DNA of 64,000 nt from Acidobacteriaceae bacterium dw_441. GTDB taxonomy: Bacteria > Acidobacteriota > Terriglobia > Terriglobales > Acidobacteriaceae. Below are positions 46,299 through 56,200 of the stretch, piece by piece; within the stretch, counting starts at the first letter, position 1, and each line of letters begins with the position of its first letter. The notes below the pieces were generated by a model. The model was not told the DNA's origin, did not search any database, and saw nothing but the letters and a program-made list of their open reading frames with translations. Made by a program: the position numbers and the translations under genes. The stretch spans positions 372,001-436,000 of the forward strand of contig JAAVVA010000001.1 in NCBI GenBank assembly GCA_018449715.1, read 5' to 3'.

Positions 46299-47913
46299 AC
46301 GGAAACTGCGATCTCTTTTCCTTTTGGTCTTCCTCGGCTCCTCTGTTTTATTGGCTCAAGGGCGTTCGGCAGACGCCGATCTCATCGTGTACGGCGCCAC
46401 ACCCTCAGGCATTGTCACGGCTTATACTGCGGCGAAGCAGGGCATGAAGGTTATCCTGCTCGAACCCGGAGAGCATATCGGCGGCATGGTTACGGGTGGC
46501 CTCTCCGCCACGGACGTCGCCTACTTTCCAATCATCGGCGGCTATGCCCGCAAGTTTTTTCAGGAAGCGGCCGAGCGCTACGGCATCCATGGGCTGAATC
46601 GCCTTGAGTATTGGAATATTGAACCTCATGTAGGGGAGGAGATCTTCAACCGCTGGCTCAAGGAAAGCAGTGTGGAGGTTCACCTCCATGCGCGCCTGAA
46701 GGAGCGTGGAGGCGTTCTCCGGAAGGGCACACATGTGCTTTCCATCGCGACCGAAGATGGGAAGATATGGCGCGGAAAGATCTTCGCCGACTGCTCCTAC
46801 GAGGGCGACCTGATGGCCCAGGCAGGGGTGAAGTACGTCGTCGGGCGCGAGGGAATGGATACCTACAACGAAAATCTGGCGGGCGTTCGTGAAGAAACGC
46901 CGATGCACCAGTTTCGTTGGAAAATCTCTGCTTACAACGATAAAGGCAAGCTGATGCCGGAGGTCGAGTCTGCTCCGATGGAGCCGAACGGCACCGGCGA
47001 CAAGAAGGTGCAGTCCTATAACTTCCGCCTGATCCTCACGGAAGATCCTGCTTTGAAGCTTCCGTGGACAAAGCCAGCCGGATACGACGGTTCACGTTTT
47101 GAGCTCCTCCTTAAATATGCCCAGCAGTGGAGGGAGCACATCGGCAAAGATCCTACCTTCCGGGACTTCGTCAATCCGGTTTCCATCCCGAACCACAAAG
47201 CCGACTTCAACAACCAGGGAGCTTTTTCCACCGACTATCTTGGCAAGAGCTGGGCCTACCCTGATGCCTCCTATGCTGAGCGGAAGAAGATCTGGGACGA
47301 TCACATGCTTTATACGCAGTCCTTCTTCTATTTCCTGTCGAGCGATCCCCGTGTTCCGAAGTCCCTGCGAGACGACGCCAATCGCTGGGGCCGCGCGAAG
47401 GATGAGTTCACTGACAATGACAACTGGCCGAACCAGCTCTACATCCGCGAAGGCCGCCGTATGGTCGGCCAATACGTCATGCACCAGGCCGACCTGCAGA
47501 CCGAACGCACTAAGCCTGACTCCATTGCCATGGGTTCCTACAATAGCGATTCACACAACATACAGCGAGTCGCTCTGAAGGATGGTTCCGCTCGCAATGA
47601 AGGCGACGTGCAGGTTCACGTGAAGCCTTACGAGATTGCCTTCGGCACGATCCTCCCCAAGGCCGACCAGACGGATAATCTCCTGGTGCCTGTCTGCTTC
47701 TCGGCCTCTCACGTCGCGTATTCCTCCGTCCGCATGGAACCGCAGTACATGATGATCGGCCAGGCCGCCGGAGATACCGCATGGCTTTCGCTCAAAGCCG
47801 GTGTCCCCGTCGACAAGATCAACGTAGCCGAACTCCAGAAGGTCCTTCATGAGCAGGGTGCGATTCTGCACCTCTCCGAACGTTCAAAGGAGGGACCAGA
47901 GCCACCTAAGTAA
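46294..47913 (+). CDS. Secreted FAD-dependent oxidoreductase (FAD_oxidored family)
   Basis: A 539-residue flavoprotein with a Sec signal (LRSLFLLVFLGSSVLLAQ), a dinucleotide-binding segment (LIVYGATPSGIVTAYTAAKQG) and the family end (PQYMMIGQAAGDTAWLSLKAGV). This family occurs in acidobacteria, planctomycetes and bacteroidetes near glycosidases, and its substrates are poorly known. The signal peptide fixes the ATG start, which is hidden in a perfect hairpin. It follows the anchored regulator by 62 bases and may be co-transcribed with it. Confidence 0.9.
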   Translation: MTRKLRSLFLLVFLGSSVLLAQGRSADADLIVYGATPSGIVTAYTAAKQGMKVILLEPGEHIGGMVTGGLSATDVAYFPIIGGYARKFFQEAAERYGIHGLNRLEYWNIEPHVGEEIFNRWLKESSVEVHLHARLKERGGVLRKGTHVLSIATEDGKIWRGKIFADCSYEGDLMAQAGVKYVVGREGMDTYNENLAGVREETPMHQFRWKISAYNDKGKLMPEVESAPMEPNGTGDKKVQSYNFRLILTEDPALKLPWTKPAGYDGSRFELLLKYAQQWREHIGKDPTFRDFVNPVSIPNHKADFNNQGAFSTDYLGKSWAYPDASYAERKKIWDDHMLYTQSFFYFLSSDPRVPKSLRDDANRWGRAKDEFTDNDNWPNQLYIREGRRMVGQYVMHQADLQTERTKPDSIAMGSYNSDSHNIQRVALKDGSARNEGDVQVHVKPYEIAFGTILPKADQTDNLLVPVCFSASHVAYSSVRMEPQYMMIGQAAGDTAWLSLKAGVPVDKINVAELQKVLHEQGAILHLSERSKEGPEPPK

Positions 47914-47929
47914 TTCAATTCAAAGCAAG

Positions 47930-47987
47930 TGTTACGTAACGTAACAGCTTGGAACTTCTCATTTGCCGTGCGGCAAACCGATAGTTC
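47930..47987 (+). promoter_or_regulatory. Palindromic operator plus conserved promoter block, copy B
   Basis: TGTTACG TAA CGTAACA (47930-47946) is the second perfect 7-3-7 palindrome, followed by GGAACTTCTCAT (47951-47962), 17 bases and GATAGTTC (47980-47987), with spacing identical to copy A at 38139. The 17-base spacer here contains its own palindrome TTGCCG TG CGGCAA. It ends 71 bases before the receptor start. Confidence 0.7.
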
Positions 47988-48058
47988 ACTGCCGTGAAGA
48001 ATTGACTCCGGTACGCGGTTTTCAAACTTCGTATCGGATGCTCCCAGAGAGGCCATAC

Positions 48059-51000
48059 ATGACTCGATCCATCATCAAGAAGGCTGTCGCGCGTACGGCA
48101 GTCCTATTCGTAGCATTGCTTGCATCTGCCGACCTCGTCGCACAGATTGCCACCGGAACCATCACCGGGCGTGTAACTGACTCTTCCGGCAGTGTTGTGT
48201 CGGACGCAGACGTCTCCATCATCCGTCCGGACACCGGCATCGTCGTCAAGACGAAGACGAACGATTCCGGCCTCTACTCCGTGGGGAACCTGAACACGGG
48301 GAACTACACCGTCGAGGTCACCCATGCCGGTTTCAGTACGACTCGCGCCACCGTTACCCTCGCAGTAGGCCAGACAGCTCAGACGGATCTGGCTCTCACC
48401 GTCGGCGCTGTGACCGAGACGATCGATGTGAGGGGCGAAGATGCCATCCAACTTCACACACAGGACTCCACCCTCTCCTATGTGGTTGGCTCGAGTCAGG
48501 TTGCCGATCTTCCGATGAACGGACGCAATCCCTACGGACTCGCCGCTCTTTCTCCCGGCATCATCCCCGGAGGCAGCTTCGGCGCTGGCCTCAGCAGCAC
48601 GCGCGGCGCAGTGGTTGCCGCAGCGACCAACAACTTCCAGGCCAATGGCGGATACGGCGGGTCGAATGAGATTCTGCTCGACGGACTCTCGATCATCGTC
48701 TGCTGCCAGGGACAGCCTCCGCTTACGCCATCGGTCGAGATCGTCGACCAGTTCAGCGTGATCACTTCTGTCCCGGCCGCCCAGTTCGGACGCTCCAGCG
48801 GGGGCATCCTCAACATCGTCACCAAGACCGGCTCGAACCGACTGCACGGCGATGTCTACGAATATTTCCGCAACGATCAGATGGACGCAGCAAACTTCTT
48901 CACCAAGCGGAGTGGCGTCTATCCCATCCCCACTCGCCAGGACTTCCGCCTTCCGCGTAAGTTCAACCAGTTCGGAGGCTTCGTAAGCGGCCCTGTACGG
49001 ATTCCAGGCCTCTACAACGGCAAGGACCGCACCTTCTTCACCTTCGGCTACGAAGGCCAGCAGAATCGCAATGCGACCTTCACCACGACGACCGTCCCCA
49101 CAGCGCTCGCACGTCAAGGCATCTTCACGGAGGCCCCGAAGGAAATCTACGACCCGTTTACGATCACTGGATCAACTCGCCAGCCGATCGCGGCTGCCTG
49201 CGATGGTTCCACCTGCTATGCCCCCGGACGCTATGTGAAGAACATCGATCCTGTGGCAGCAGCTCTTCTTCCGCTCATCCCGGCCCCGAATGCTCCGGGC
49301 CTTGTAAATAACTACAGCTTCTCCCGAGGCATCAGCGACACGGACCACCAGTTCAATTTCCGCGTCGATCACAATTACTCCCCCAACCAGCGCACCTTCG
49401 TGCGCGGAACCCGCTCCACCGACAAGCATCACGAGAACGATATCTTCAACCAGACCAGCGGCCCCGGCGGTATCAACCAGAGCATCACAGCCTATCTCTT
49501 CGCTCTTGGCCACTCGTGGACGATATCGCCATCGCTGCTGGTGCAGTTTGCGTATGGCTTCAACTACCAGCAGAACCAGCAGGTTCCGCAGAACATCGGA
49601 TTCAATCCCGGCGACTACGGCTTCTCCTCCAATTTCGCTTCACAGCAACAGGTAGCTGGACTCCCGCTTATCACCCTGGGTGGCTTACAGCAGATAGGCA
49701 ACCAAGCTGCGGCCAACTACTTTACGCACTACGCCCACCTGCTCAGCGCATCTGCCATTCTGCAGCTTGCAAACCACACCTTCACCTTTGGCTATGACGG
49801 TCGCTTGACGATCGAGAACACGCAGACCCTCGGGAACCCTGCCGGAAACATTGCATTCGACTCGACGCTTACCAATGGACCGGGCGTGAATGCCTCTGTT
49901 CCCGCGAATCAGTCCCAGTTCAACTCCTTTGCCGCCTTCCTTCTGGGCGCGCAGACGACATCCAACATCACCCGTCAGTCCACCATTGCACTCACACAGC
50001 CGTACCACGCATTCTATGTGCAGGATGACTGGCGCATCCTTCCGTCGCTGACTCTGAACCTCGGTGTTCGTTACGACCTCGAGCTTGGATTCAAGGATCG
50101 CTACAATCGCTGGGCCGCTTTCGACCCTGACGCTTCAACTCCGCTCGCACAAGCCACCGGTCTGTCGTTCACTGGCGGAGCTGCTTACGTAGGAACAGGC
50201 GACTACAGCTCGCGCTTCTTCAAGTCTGGTAAGACCTCGGTCGGTCCGCGTGTCGGCTTCTCCTGGAAGGCGCATCCAGACACCGTCGTTCGCGGTGGCT
50301 ATGGCATCCTTTACCTTTCTACGACGCAGCGTGCCTACTCCGCAGGAACAATGGGGTACTCGCAGCAGACCAACTTCCAGACCACTAACACCGGCACGCC
50401 AACCAATACCTTCGCGAATCCCTTCCCGACCGGAGTCGCGCTTCCGGCAGGCCCGGCTGCCGGAGTGGTTGCAAGCGCCGGTAGTTCCATCTCAGCGCTG
50501 CTGTATGACAATCCCATCTCCTACCAGGAGCAGTGGAACTTCGGTATCGAGCAGCAACTGACGCAGAAGCTCGTCATGACGCTGAACTACGCCGGTGGTC
50601 ACGGGGTGCATCTCCCTATCAACGGACGTCCCAACGATCTGCTTCCCAGCCTCTTCGGAGCACCAGGAGACATGGATCAGGTCAACTACCTGCAGGCCTC
50701 GGTGCCAAACCCATTCCAGGGCAAGGTTTCGCCGGGTTCGCTCAATTCGAACTCGACCGTGCAGCGTATTCAGTTGCTGTCCCGTTTCCCGCAGTACGCG
50801 ACGAACAACAGCCTGCAGAACTACTCGGTCACCTACCAATACCAGGACACAGGTTCTACCAGCTTCAACGGCCTGCAGGCAGGCCTGCAGTTCCGCGGCA
50901 AGAATGGCTCGGGCTCGGTCTTCTACACATGGTCCAAGCTGTTGGGTAACGTCAGTGACCTTACCAATGGCTTCCTCAACAGTACTGGAAATCCGGCCTA

Positions 51001-51619
51001 CCAGAACTACTACCTCATCCACCAGTACGAGCGCTCCAATCTTGCCACCGATGTGCCACACCGCATCGTGGGCAGCATCACCTACGCGCTACCTTTTGGA
51101 CACAATCAGCTCATCGGCAGCCATGTGCCGGGCGCCGTCAACCAAATCATCGGTGGCTGGCGTTTGAACCTCATCGCATCGGTGCAGTCCGGCTTCGCTC
51201 TCAACATTGGTCAAAGTGGCGGAGCGGCCTTCTCCGGAAGCCGTCCGATGTTCACCGGGACCGCATCCCCTCTCACCAGCGGCAACACGCACGACCGCCT
51301 GGGTGGAGCAGGGCAAACGCAGAGCTACCTCAACGCTGACGCATTCCGTCTCAGCCGCTCGTTCGAACTGGGAGATGTGCCTCGCTCCGCTGCATCGGTA
51401 CGTGGACCACTCGGTTTCCAGGATGACCTCTCGGCCATCAAGGAATTTCCGCTCTATGAGGACTTCCGTCTACAGTTCCGCGTGGAAGCTTTCAACGTGC
51501 TCAACAAAGTGCAGTTCGGACTCCCGAATGGAACCTTCAACTCTTCAGGATTCGGAACCATCACGTCGCAGGCAAACTCGCCTCGCAATGTGCAACTCGC
51601 TCTGAAGTTAATGTTCTAA
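48059..51619 (+). CDS. TonB-dependent receptor, Oar-like
   Basis: From ATG 48059 (AGAGAGG six bases upstream) the protein has 1186 residues: signal peptide (VLFVALLASADLVAQ), carboxypeptidase-regulatory-like domain (ITGRVTDSSGSVVSDADV), plug (QVADLPMNGRNPYGLAALSPG) and barrel ending NVQLALKLMF. The upstream open frame to 47963 covers promoter-like sequence and is not coding. A GH1 gene follows after a terminator, so a beta-linked oligosaccharide is a plausible ligand. The operator upstream is shared with the beta-helix gene at 38278. Confidence 0.94.
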   Translation: MTRSIIKKAVARTAVLFVALLASADLVAQIATGTITGRVTDSSGSVVSDADVSIIRPDTGIVVKTKTNDSGLYSVGNLNTGNYTVEVTHAGFSTTRATVTLAVGQTAQTDLALTVGAVTETIDVRGEDAIQLHTQDSTLSYVVGSSQVADLPMNGRNPYGLAALSPGIIPGGSFGAGLSSTRGAVVAAATNNFQANGGYGGSNEILLDGLSIIVCCQGQPPLTPSVEIVDQFSVITSVPAAQFGRSSGGILNIVTKTGSNRLHGDVYEYFRNDQMDAANFFTKRSGVYPIPTRQDFRLPRKFNQFGGFVSGPVRIPGLYNGKDRTFFTFGYEGQQNRNATFTTTTVPTALARQGIFTEAPKEIYDPFTITGSTRQPIAAACDGSTCYAPGRYVKNIDPVAAALLPLIPAPNAPGLVNNYSFSRGISDTDHQFNFRVDHNYSPNQRTFVRGTRSTDKHHENDIFNQTSGPGGINQSITAYLFALGHSWTISPSLLVQFAYGFNYQQNQQVPQNIGFNPGDYGFSSNFASQQQVAGLPLITLGGLQQIGNQAAANYFTHYAHLLSASAILQLANHTFTFGYDGRLTIENTQTLGNPAGNIAFDSTLTNGPGVNASVPANQSQFNSFAAFLLGAQTTSNITRQSTIALTQPYHAFYVQDDWRILPSLTLNLGVRYDLELGFKDRYNRWAAFDPDASTPLAQATGLSFTGGAAYVGTGDYSSRFFKSGKTSVGPRVGFSWKAHPDTVVRGGYGILYLSTTQRAYSAGTMGYSQQTNFQTTNTGTPTNTFANPFPTGVALPAGPAAGVVASAGSSISALLYDNPISYQEQWNFGIEQQLTQKLVMTLNYAGGHGVHLPINGRPNDLLPSLFGAPGDMDQVNYLQASVPNPFQGKVSPGSLNSNSTVQRIQLLSRFPQYATNNSLQNYSVTYQYQDTGSTSFNGLQAGLQFRGKNGSGSVFYTWSKLLGNVSDLTNGFLNSTGNPAYQNYYLIHQYERSNLATDVPHRIVGSITYALPFGHNQLIGSHVPGAVNQIIGGWRLNLIASVQSGFALNIGQSGGAAFSGSRPMFTGTASPLTSGNTHDRLGGAGQTQSYLNADAFRLSRSFELGDVPRSAASVRGPLGFQDDLSAIKEFPLYEDFRLQFRVEAFNVLNKVQFGLPNGTFNSSGFGTITSQANSPRNVQLALKLMF

Positions 51620-51647
51620 CAAAGCAGCTTGCATTAAACTCCCACCG

Positions 51648-51681
51648 GGAGCCGAAGTCCCGGTTTCGGCTCCTTCTTTTT
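51648..51681 (+). terminator. Intrinsic terminator after receptor gene
   Basis: GGAGCCGAA (51648-51656) pairs with TTCGGCTCC (51665-51673) and is followed by TTCTTTTT. A textbook rho-independent terminator 28 bases after the receptor stop. Confidence 0.9.
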
Positions 51682-51701
51682 CGTCCAGGAACAAATAACG
51701 A

Positions 51702-53168
51702 ATGGGAACAAAAATGCGTCGTCGCGATTTCCTGAAGTCCGCCTCTACTCTTGCTGTTGCTCCGCTAGCCCTGCCTGTGTCAGAAGCCCTGGCTGCTCAG
51801 TCTACTGCCGCCCTTCAACATGCAGCTCTCACGTTTCCGAAAGGATTCGTCTGGGGTACGGCTACCGCCTCATATCAGGTAGAAGGTGCGGTAAAAGAGG
51901 ATGGCCGTGGCCCGTCTATCTGGGATACCTTTTCGCATATCCCGGGATCGGTGGATCGAAATGACACCGGCGATATCGCGGATGACTTTTATCACCGCTA
52001 CAAGGAAGACATTCAGCTCATGCAGAGGCTCGGCGTCACGGGCTTCCGTTTTTCGATTGCCTGGTCCCGCATCTTTCCCGACGGCACAGGGCGTGTGAAT
52101 CAGAAGGGGCTCGACTTCTATAAACGGCTGACAGATGAGCTACGCGCCCATGACATCGAGCCATTCTGCACACTCTTCCATTGGGATCTCCCCCAGGCGC
52201 TTCAGGACAAGTACGAAGGATGGCGTGGCCGCGAGACAGCCAAGGCCTTCGCCGAGTACGCCGGGTTCGTCGCCGGACAATTGCACGACCGCATTCACAA
52301 CTGGATGACGATCAATGAATTTCCCAGTTATATCAACTCCGGCTACGGCGAAAAGCCGCACAATGCTCCGAAGATGCAATCTACACGGAAGCAGCTTGCC
52401 CAGACATCCCACAACGCGATTCTGGCTCATGGGCTCGCTGTCCAGGCGATTCGCGCGAACGCGAAGAATGCTCGTGTTGGCATTGCTCAGAATACGAACG
52501 GCGCAATGCCGGTTGTCGAAACCCCGGAGCATATAGCCGCCGCGAAGAAGGCAATCCGTCATTTCAACGAGCCTTACGATGTGCCGATCCTTGAAGGGAA
52601 ATACTCCGATCGCTATCTGAAGCAGTTGGGTGGGGATGCGCCACAGTTCACTGCGGAGGAGATGAAGATCATCTCTTCGCCGCTGGACTTCTACGGAGTC
52701 AATATCTACTCCACGATCGAGGTTGTCGCTGCGGACAATGAGGACGGCTACCTTGTGCTGCAGCATCCGAAATCCTATCCAAAGCTGGTGGCGGATTGGC
52801 TTTACTACAATCCACAGTCTCTTTACTGGATCCCGCGACTGATGCAGGAAGTATGGAATGTAAAGGAAATGTACGTCACAGAGAATGGTTGCGCCGCTGA
52901 GGACCACATGACGGAAGACGGGCATGTGTACGATACCGACCGCGTGAACCTGCTACGCAACTACTTTACGCAGATGCAGAGAGCTACAGCGGAAGGCATC
53001 CCCGTGCGAGGCTACTTCCTCTGGAGTTTGTTGGATAACTTCGAGTGGACGCGCGGCTACACGCAACGCTTCGGCATCATCTACGTGGACTATGCTTCAC
53101 AGAAGCGCACGCCGAAACTCTCGTATGATTTCTATCAAGCGGTCATCGCGCGCAACGGATTGGCGTAA
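51702..53168 (+). CDS. Tat-exported GH1 beta-glucosidase family protein
   Basis: A 488-residue GH1 enzyme with a Tat signal (MRRRDFLKSASTLAVAP). GH1 landmarks are FPKGFVWGTATASYQVEGA, FHWDLPQAL, the acid/base Glu206 in TINEF and the nucleophile Glu394 in YVTENG, then LWSLLDNFEW near the end. The usual motif is TxNEP; Phe replaces Pro here. GH1 enzymes are mostly cytoplasmic in bacteria, so the Tat signal suggests periplasmic cleavage of beta-glucosides. Two close ATG codons (51702, 51714) both precede the Tat motif; either may be used. Confidence 0.92.
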   Translation: MGTKMRRRDFLKSASTLAVAPLALPVSEALAAQSTAALQHAALTFPKGFVWGTATASYQVEGAVKEDGRGPSIWDTFSHIPGSVDRNDTGDIADDFYHRYKEDIQLMQRLGVTGFRFSIAWSRIFPDGTGRVNQKGLDFYKRLTDELRAHDIEPFCTLFHWDLPQALQDKYEGWRGRETAKAFAEYAGFVAGQLHDRIHNWMTINEFPSYINSGYGEKPHNAPKMQSTRKQLAQTSHNAILAHGLAVQAIRANAKNARVGIAQNTNGAMPVVETPEHIAAAKKAIRHFNEPYDVPILEGKYSDRYLKQLGGDAPQFTAEEMKIISSPLDFYGVNIYSTIEVVAADNEDGYLVLQHPKSYPKLVADWLYYNPQSLYWIPRLMQEVWNVKEMYVTENGCAAEDHMTEDGHVYDTDRVNLLRNYFTQMQRATAEGIPVRGYFLWSLLDNFEWTRGYTQRFGIIYVDYASQKRTPKLSYDFYQAVIARNGLA

Positions 53169-53298
53169 GCAGACGATCCGTCCCAGCCGTCATTTGGCTC
53201 CTTCCGTCAGCAGTTATCTTGAGTTGTGCGTTGGCATATATCGCAACCGCGCAGACCAGCCGAGGGGAAAAATAGCTAAATTGAAAATTTGTGCGTGA

Positions 53299-56200
53299 TT
53301 AGAATCGCACAAAGGCACCGAACTGATAGACGCGAGGCTGGTTGGCCTGGGTGGTGATCTGACCGAAGGAACTGCTTGTCCAGTCGGTGTTGGGCGCGGT
53401 ATACACAGGGTGATTAAAGGCATTGATCGCTTCGACGCGAAGCTGCATTTGTATCTCTCGCCAGAGTGGGAAGTTTCTTTGCACGCCGAAGTCGAACTGA
53501 TTGAGGAAGTCGGAGCGAAGGCCGGAGAAGCGAATAGGGAAGGTGCGGAGCTGATACTGATTGGGAAGGACGTCGGTGCAGACGCCGCTGTTGCAGCCTG
53601 AGGTGGTCTGCAGCCAGTTAGTACGGTCGAACCAGAAGCCAGCCTTGCCTGCCCCCGGGATCGACTTTTTGTAGGCGGACCGTCCCCACGCGGAGTCGAC
53701 TGGATTGGTTCCGTTGTAGATGGGGCTGGTGTTGCCGGGGTTGAAATTCAAAGGCTGGCCGCTCTGCACTTGATAGACACCCTGTACCTGCCATCCACCG
53801 ATGATGGCTGAGGCGATGGGGCTGTCATGGAGGAACTGTCTGCCATGTCCGAACGGAAGCTCATAGAGGAATGAGGTCGCGAAGCGGAAGGTACGATCAA
53901 GCTGTGAGATGCCGTACCACAGGCTGGGATCTGAGGTGTTGAGGTACTGGGATGCGTCGAGGGTTTTGGACCAGGTGAAGGAGGTCGTCAGAGAAAGTCC
54001 GCTCTGGAATCGGCGATTCAACTGCGCTTGCAGACCGTGATAGATCGACATGCCATTGTTGAGGTAGGTGGTGACGTTGGTGAATTCAGGATATGGGCGC
54101 AGGAGCTGGGCAACGGTGGTTCTGCTGCTGCCGAGGCTGGCGGTGCTGGGGATGATTCCGTTGAAGGGGTTGCTGACGTTTCCGTTGAGGCGATCGAAGG
54201 TCGTCCGATCATATCCGCTGGTGATCTTAGAGAGATATTGTGAGGGGACTGCGTTGTAGTCCTTCTGTACCGGAACATGAACGCCGTGGTTTCCGACGTA
54301 GTCCAGCGCGGCGAGCCATGATCCGAACTGGTGCTGGACACCGAAGCTCCAGCGCATGTTGTAAGGGATCTGGGGATTGGGAGTCTGGAAGGTGATGGAC
54401 TGGCCGAGGAAGGTCTGAAGACCGAGGCTGCTGCCCGTGGGTTGGGTAAAGCCAGTGGGGAAGGGGTTCTCAAGAGTGCTGGTGAAGGTGAGGCCGTTGT
54501 CTCCGCTGCCGTTGAGGTTGGTGGTGGAGCTGTAACCTTGCTGTGGGGTGAGGGTTGCGTTGTTGGTGGAACCGCTGTTGCCTCCGGAGAGAATAAAGAG
54601 CTGCACTGAGTCGGCGAAGAGCCCGAATCCTCCGCGTACAACTGTGTTTGGTTCGGGCTGGTAGGAGAAGCCGATGCGGGGTAGGAAGAGGAGCTTCTGC
54701 GAGGTGTAGAGGCTTTTTCCACTATTGTCTTCTCCGACGAAGCGGAGTCCGCCATTGATCGCGAACTGGCCGGAGGGAAGCAGTGCGGGATTTGTGGGCG
54801 CGATGTTGGTATAGTTCGCTTTGGCCGCGGCGGCTATGGGATTGACTGCGTCGAAGTCGAAGTAAGTGTTGGCCTTGTTATGACGCTCGCTATTAGGGCC
54901 CTCGTATTCATAGCGAAGACCGGCGTTGATGGTCAGCTTTGGCGTAGCCTTCCAATCGTCCATGAAGAAACCGGCGATGTAGTTGGAGCGTAGGGCATAG
55001 TCTGAGTTCACGGTTAGCTTGGCAGTGCTGAGAATTCCTCGCTCCATTTGAGCGAGACCGAAGCCTGCGCGGCTGGGGACGGAGGTGTTGCTGTTAGCCG
55101 TCATGTAGTTTCCCGTCATGGCGTAGGCGCCGTTGCTTCCCGCGCCGGAACCTCCGTTCGTGTTGTACATGCGATATTCGACGCCAGTGCGGAAGAAGTG
55201 CGTGTTGACCAGCTTGCTGACCTGCAGGGCTCCCATGGTGATGTCGTCGTGCGAGGCAATGTTGCTTTTGTCGGCGAGAGCCTGGAAGCCGGTGGGTGCG
55301 ATGTTGGGGAAAGAGTTGGCCGCTTCGGGCATCCCTTCGACCAGATAGTTGGGCATCCCGATGGCTGTTGCGTCCAGCAGGCCCTGAGAGTTCACGATGT
55401 TCGAGTTTACGAAGCGAGTCCAGGTCAGGTGAGCTTCGACCACGGTCGTCGGGTTGACGGTGAAGTTGTAGCCGATAGCGACGCCTTTGTTGGCATAAGT
55501 CAGAGTGGTTCCGCTGACGGGGTAGAAGTAGGCATTGGTCTTCGACTGCAGACGATTGCTAAGGACGAAGTGGCCGAAGAGGGACTGGCGTGGAGTTACG
55601 GTGTAATCCACGCGCGTCGCGAGGGAGTAGTAGTAATCAGGCTCGGAGCCTGCATAGACATAGTTGCTGGTTCCGTCAGAGTTGCCGGGGGCGTTTGGCT
55701 CGGGATAGAAGCTGAGAATCTTCTGCGCGATAGGAGAGATATTGGTGATGATGTTGCCGGGGATGGCGGTACGGCTGACGATCCCGCCAGCACCGGGAGT
55801 TGCGCTGGTTGGCTCGTAGAGCTGGTACTGGTTGATGGTGCCTGCCGGATGGGTAGGGTCCTGGCTGTAGAGCGCGGAGAAGTCGCCACTGCGCTCGGCA
55901 AGCGTGGGAACCGTGAGGGTCTGTGGGTTGGGAGCGGCCTGACGGCTACGCTCGTATCCAGCGAAAAAGAAGGCCTTGTTTTTAACGATGGGGCCGCCCA
56001 AGGTTCCACCGTATCGTAGCCAAGTAGGTTTGGCGTTGATCGGGTTGGCGGAGAGGCTCCAGGTGTTCGCATTCAGAGTGGGGTTCTGGTAGTAGGCGAA
56101 GGCGCCACCGTGAAAGGCATTCGTTCCGGACTTGATGCTGGTGTTGACAAAGCCTCCGGAGGCGTGGCCCTGGCTGGAGTCGTAGGTGGCTGTTTCCATG

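Noticed and set aside
47951..47979. Sigma-54 promoter in the conserved operator block
   Set aside because: TTGG and TTGC are present in copy B, but GG-to-GC spacing is 12 rather than 10 and copy A lacks the second element.
55048..56019. 323-codon open frame antisense to the receptor at 53299
   Set aside because: Val/Gly-rich antisense shadow without domain features; the receptor frame is intact.
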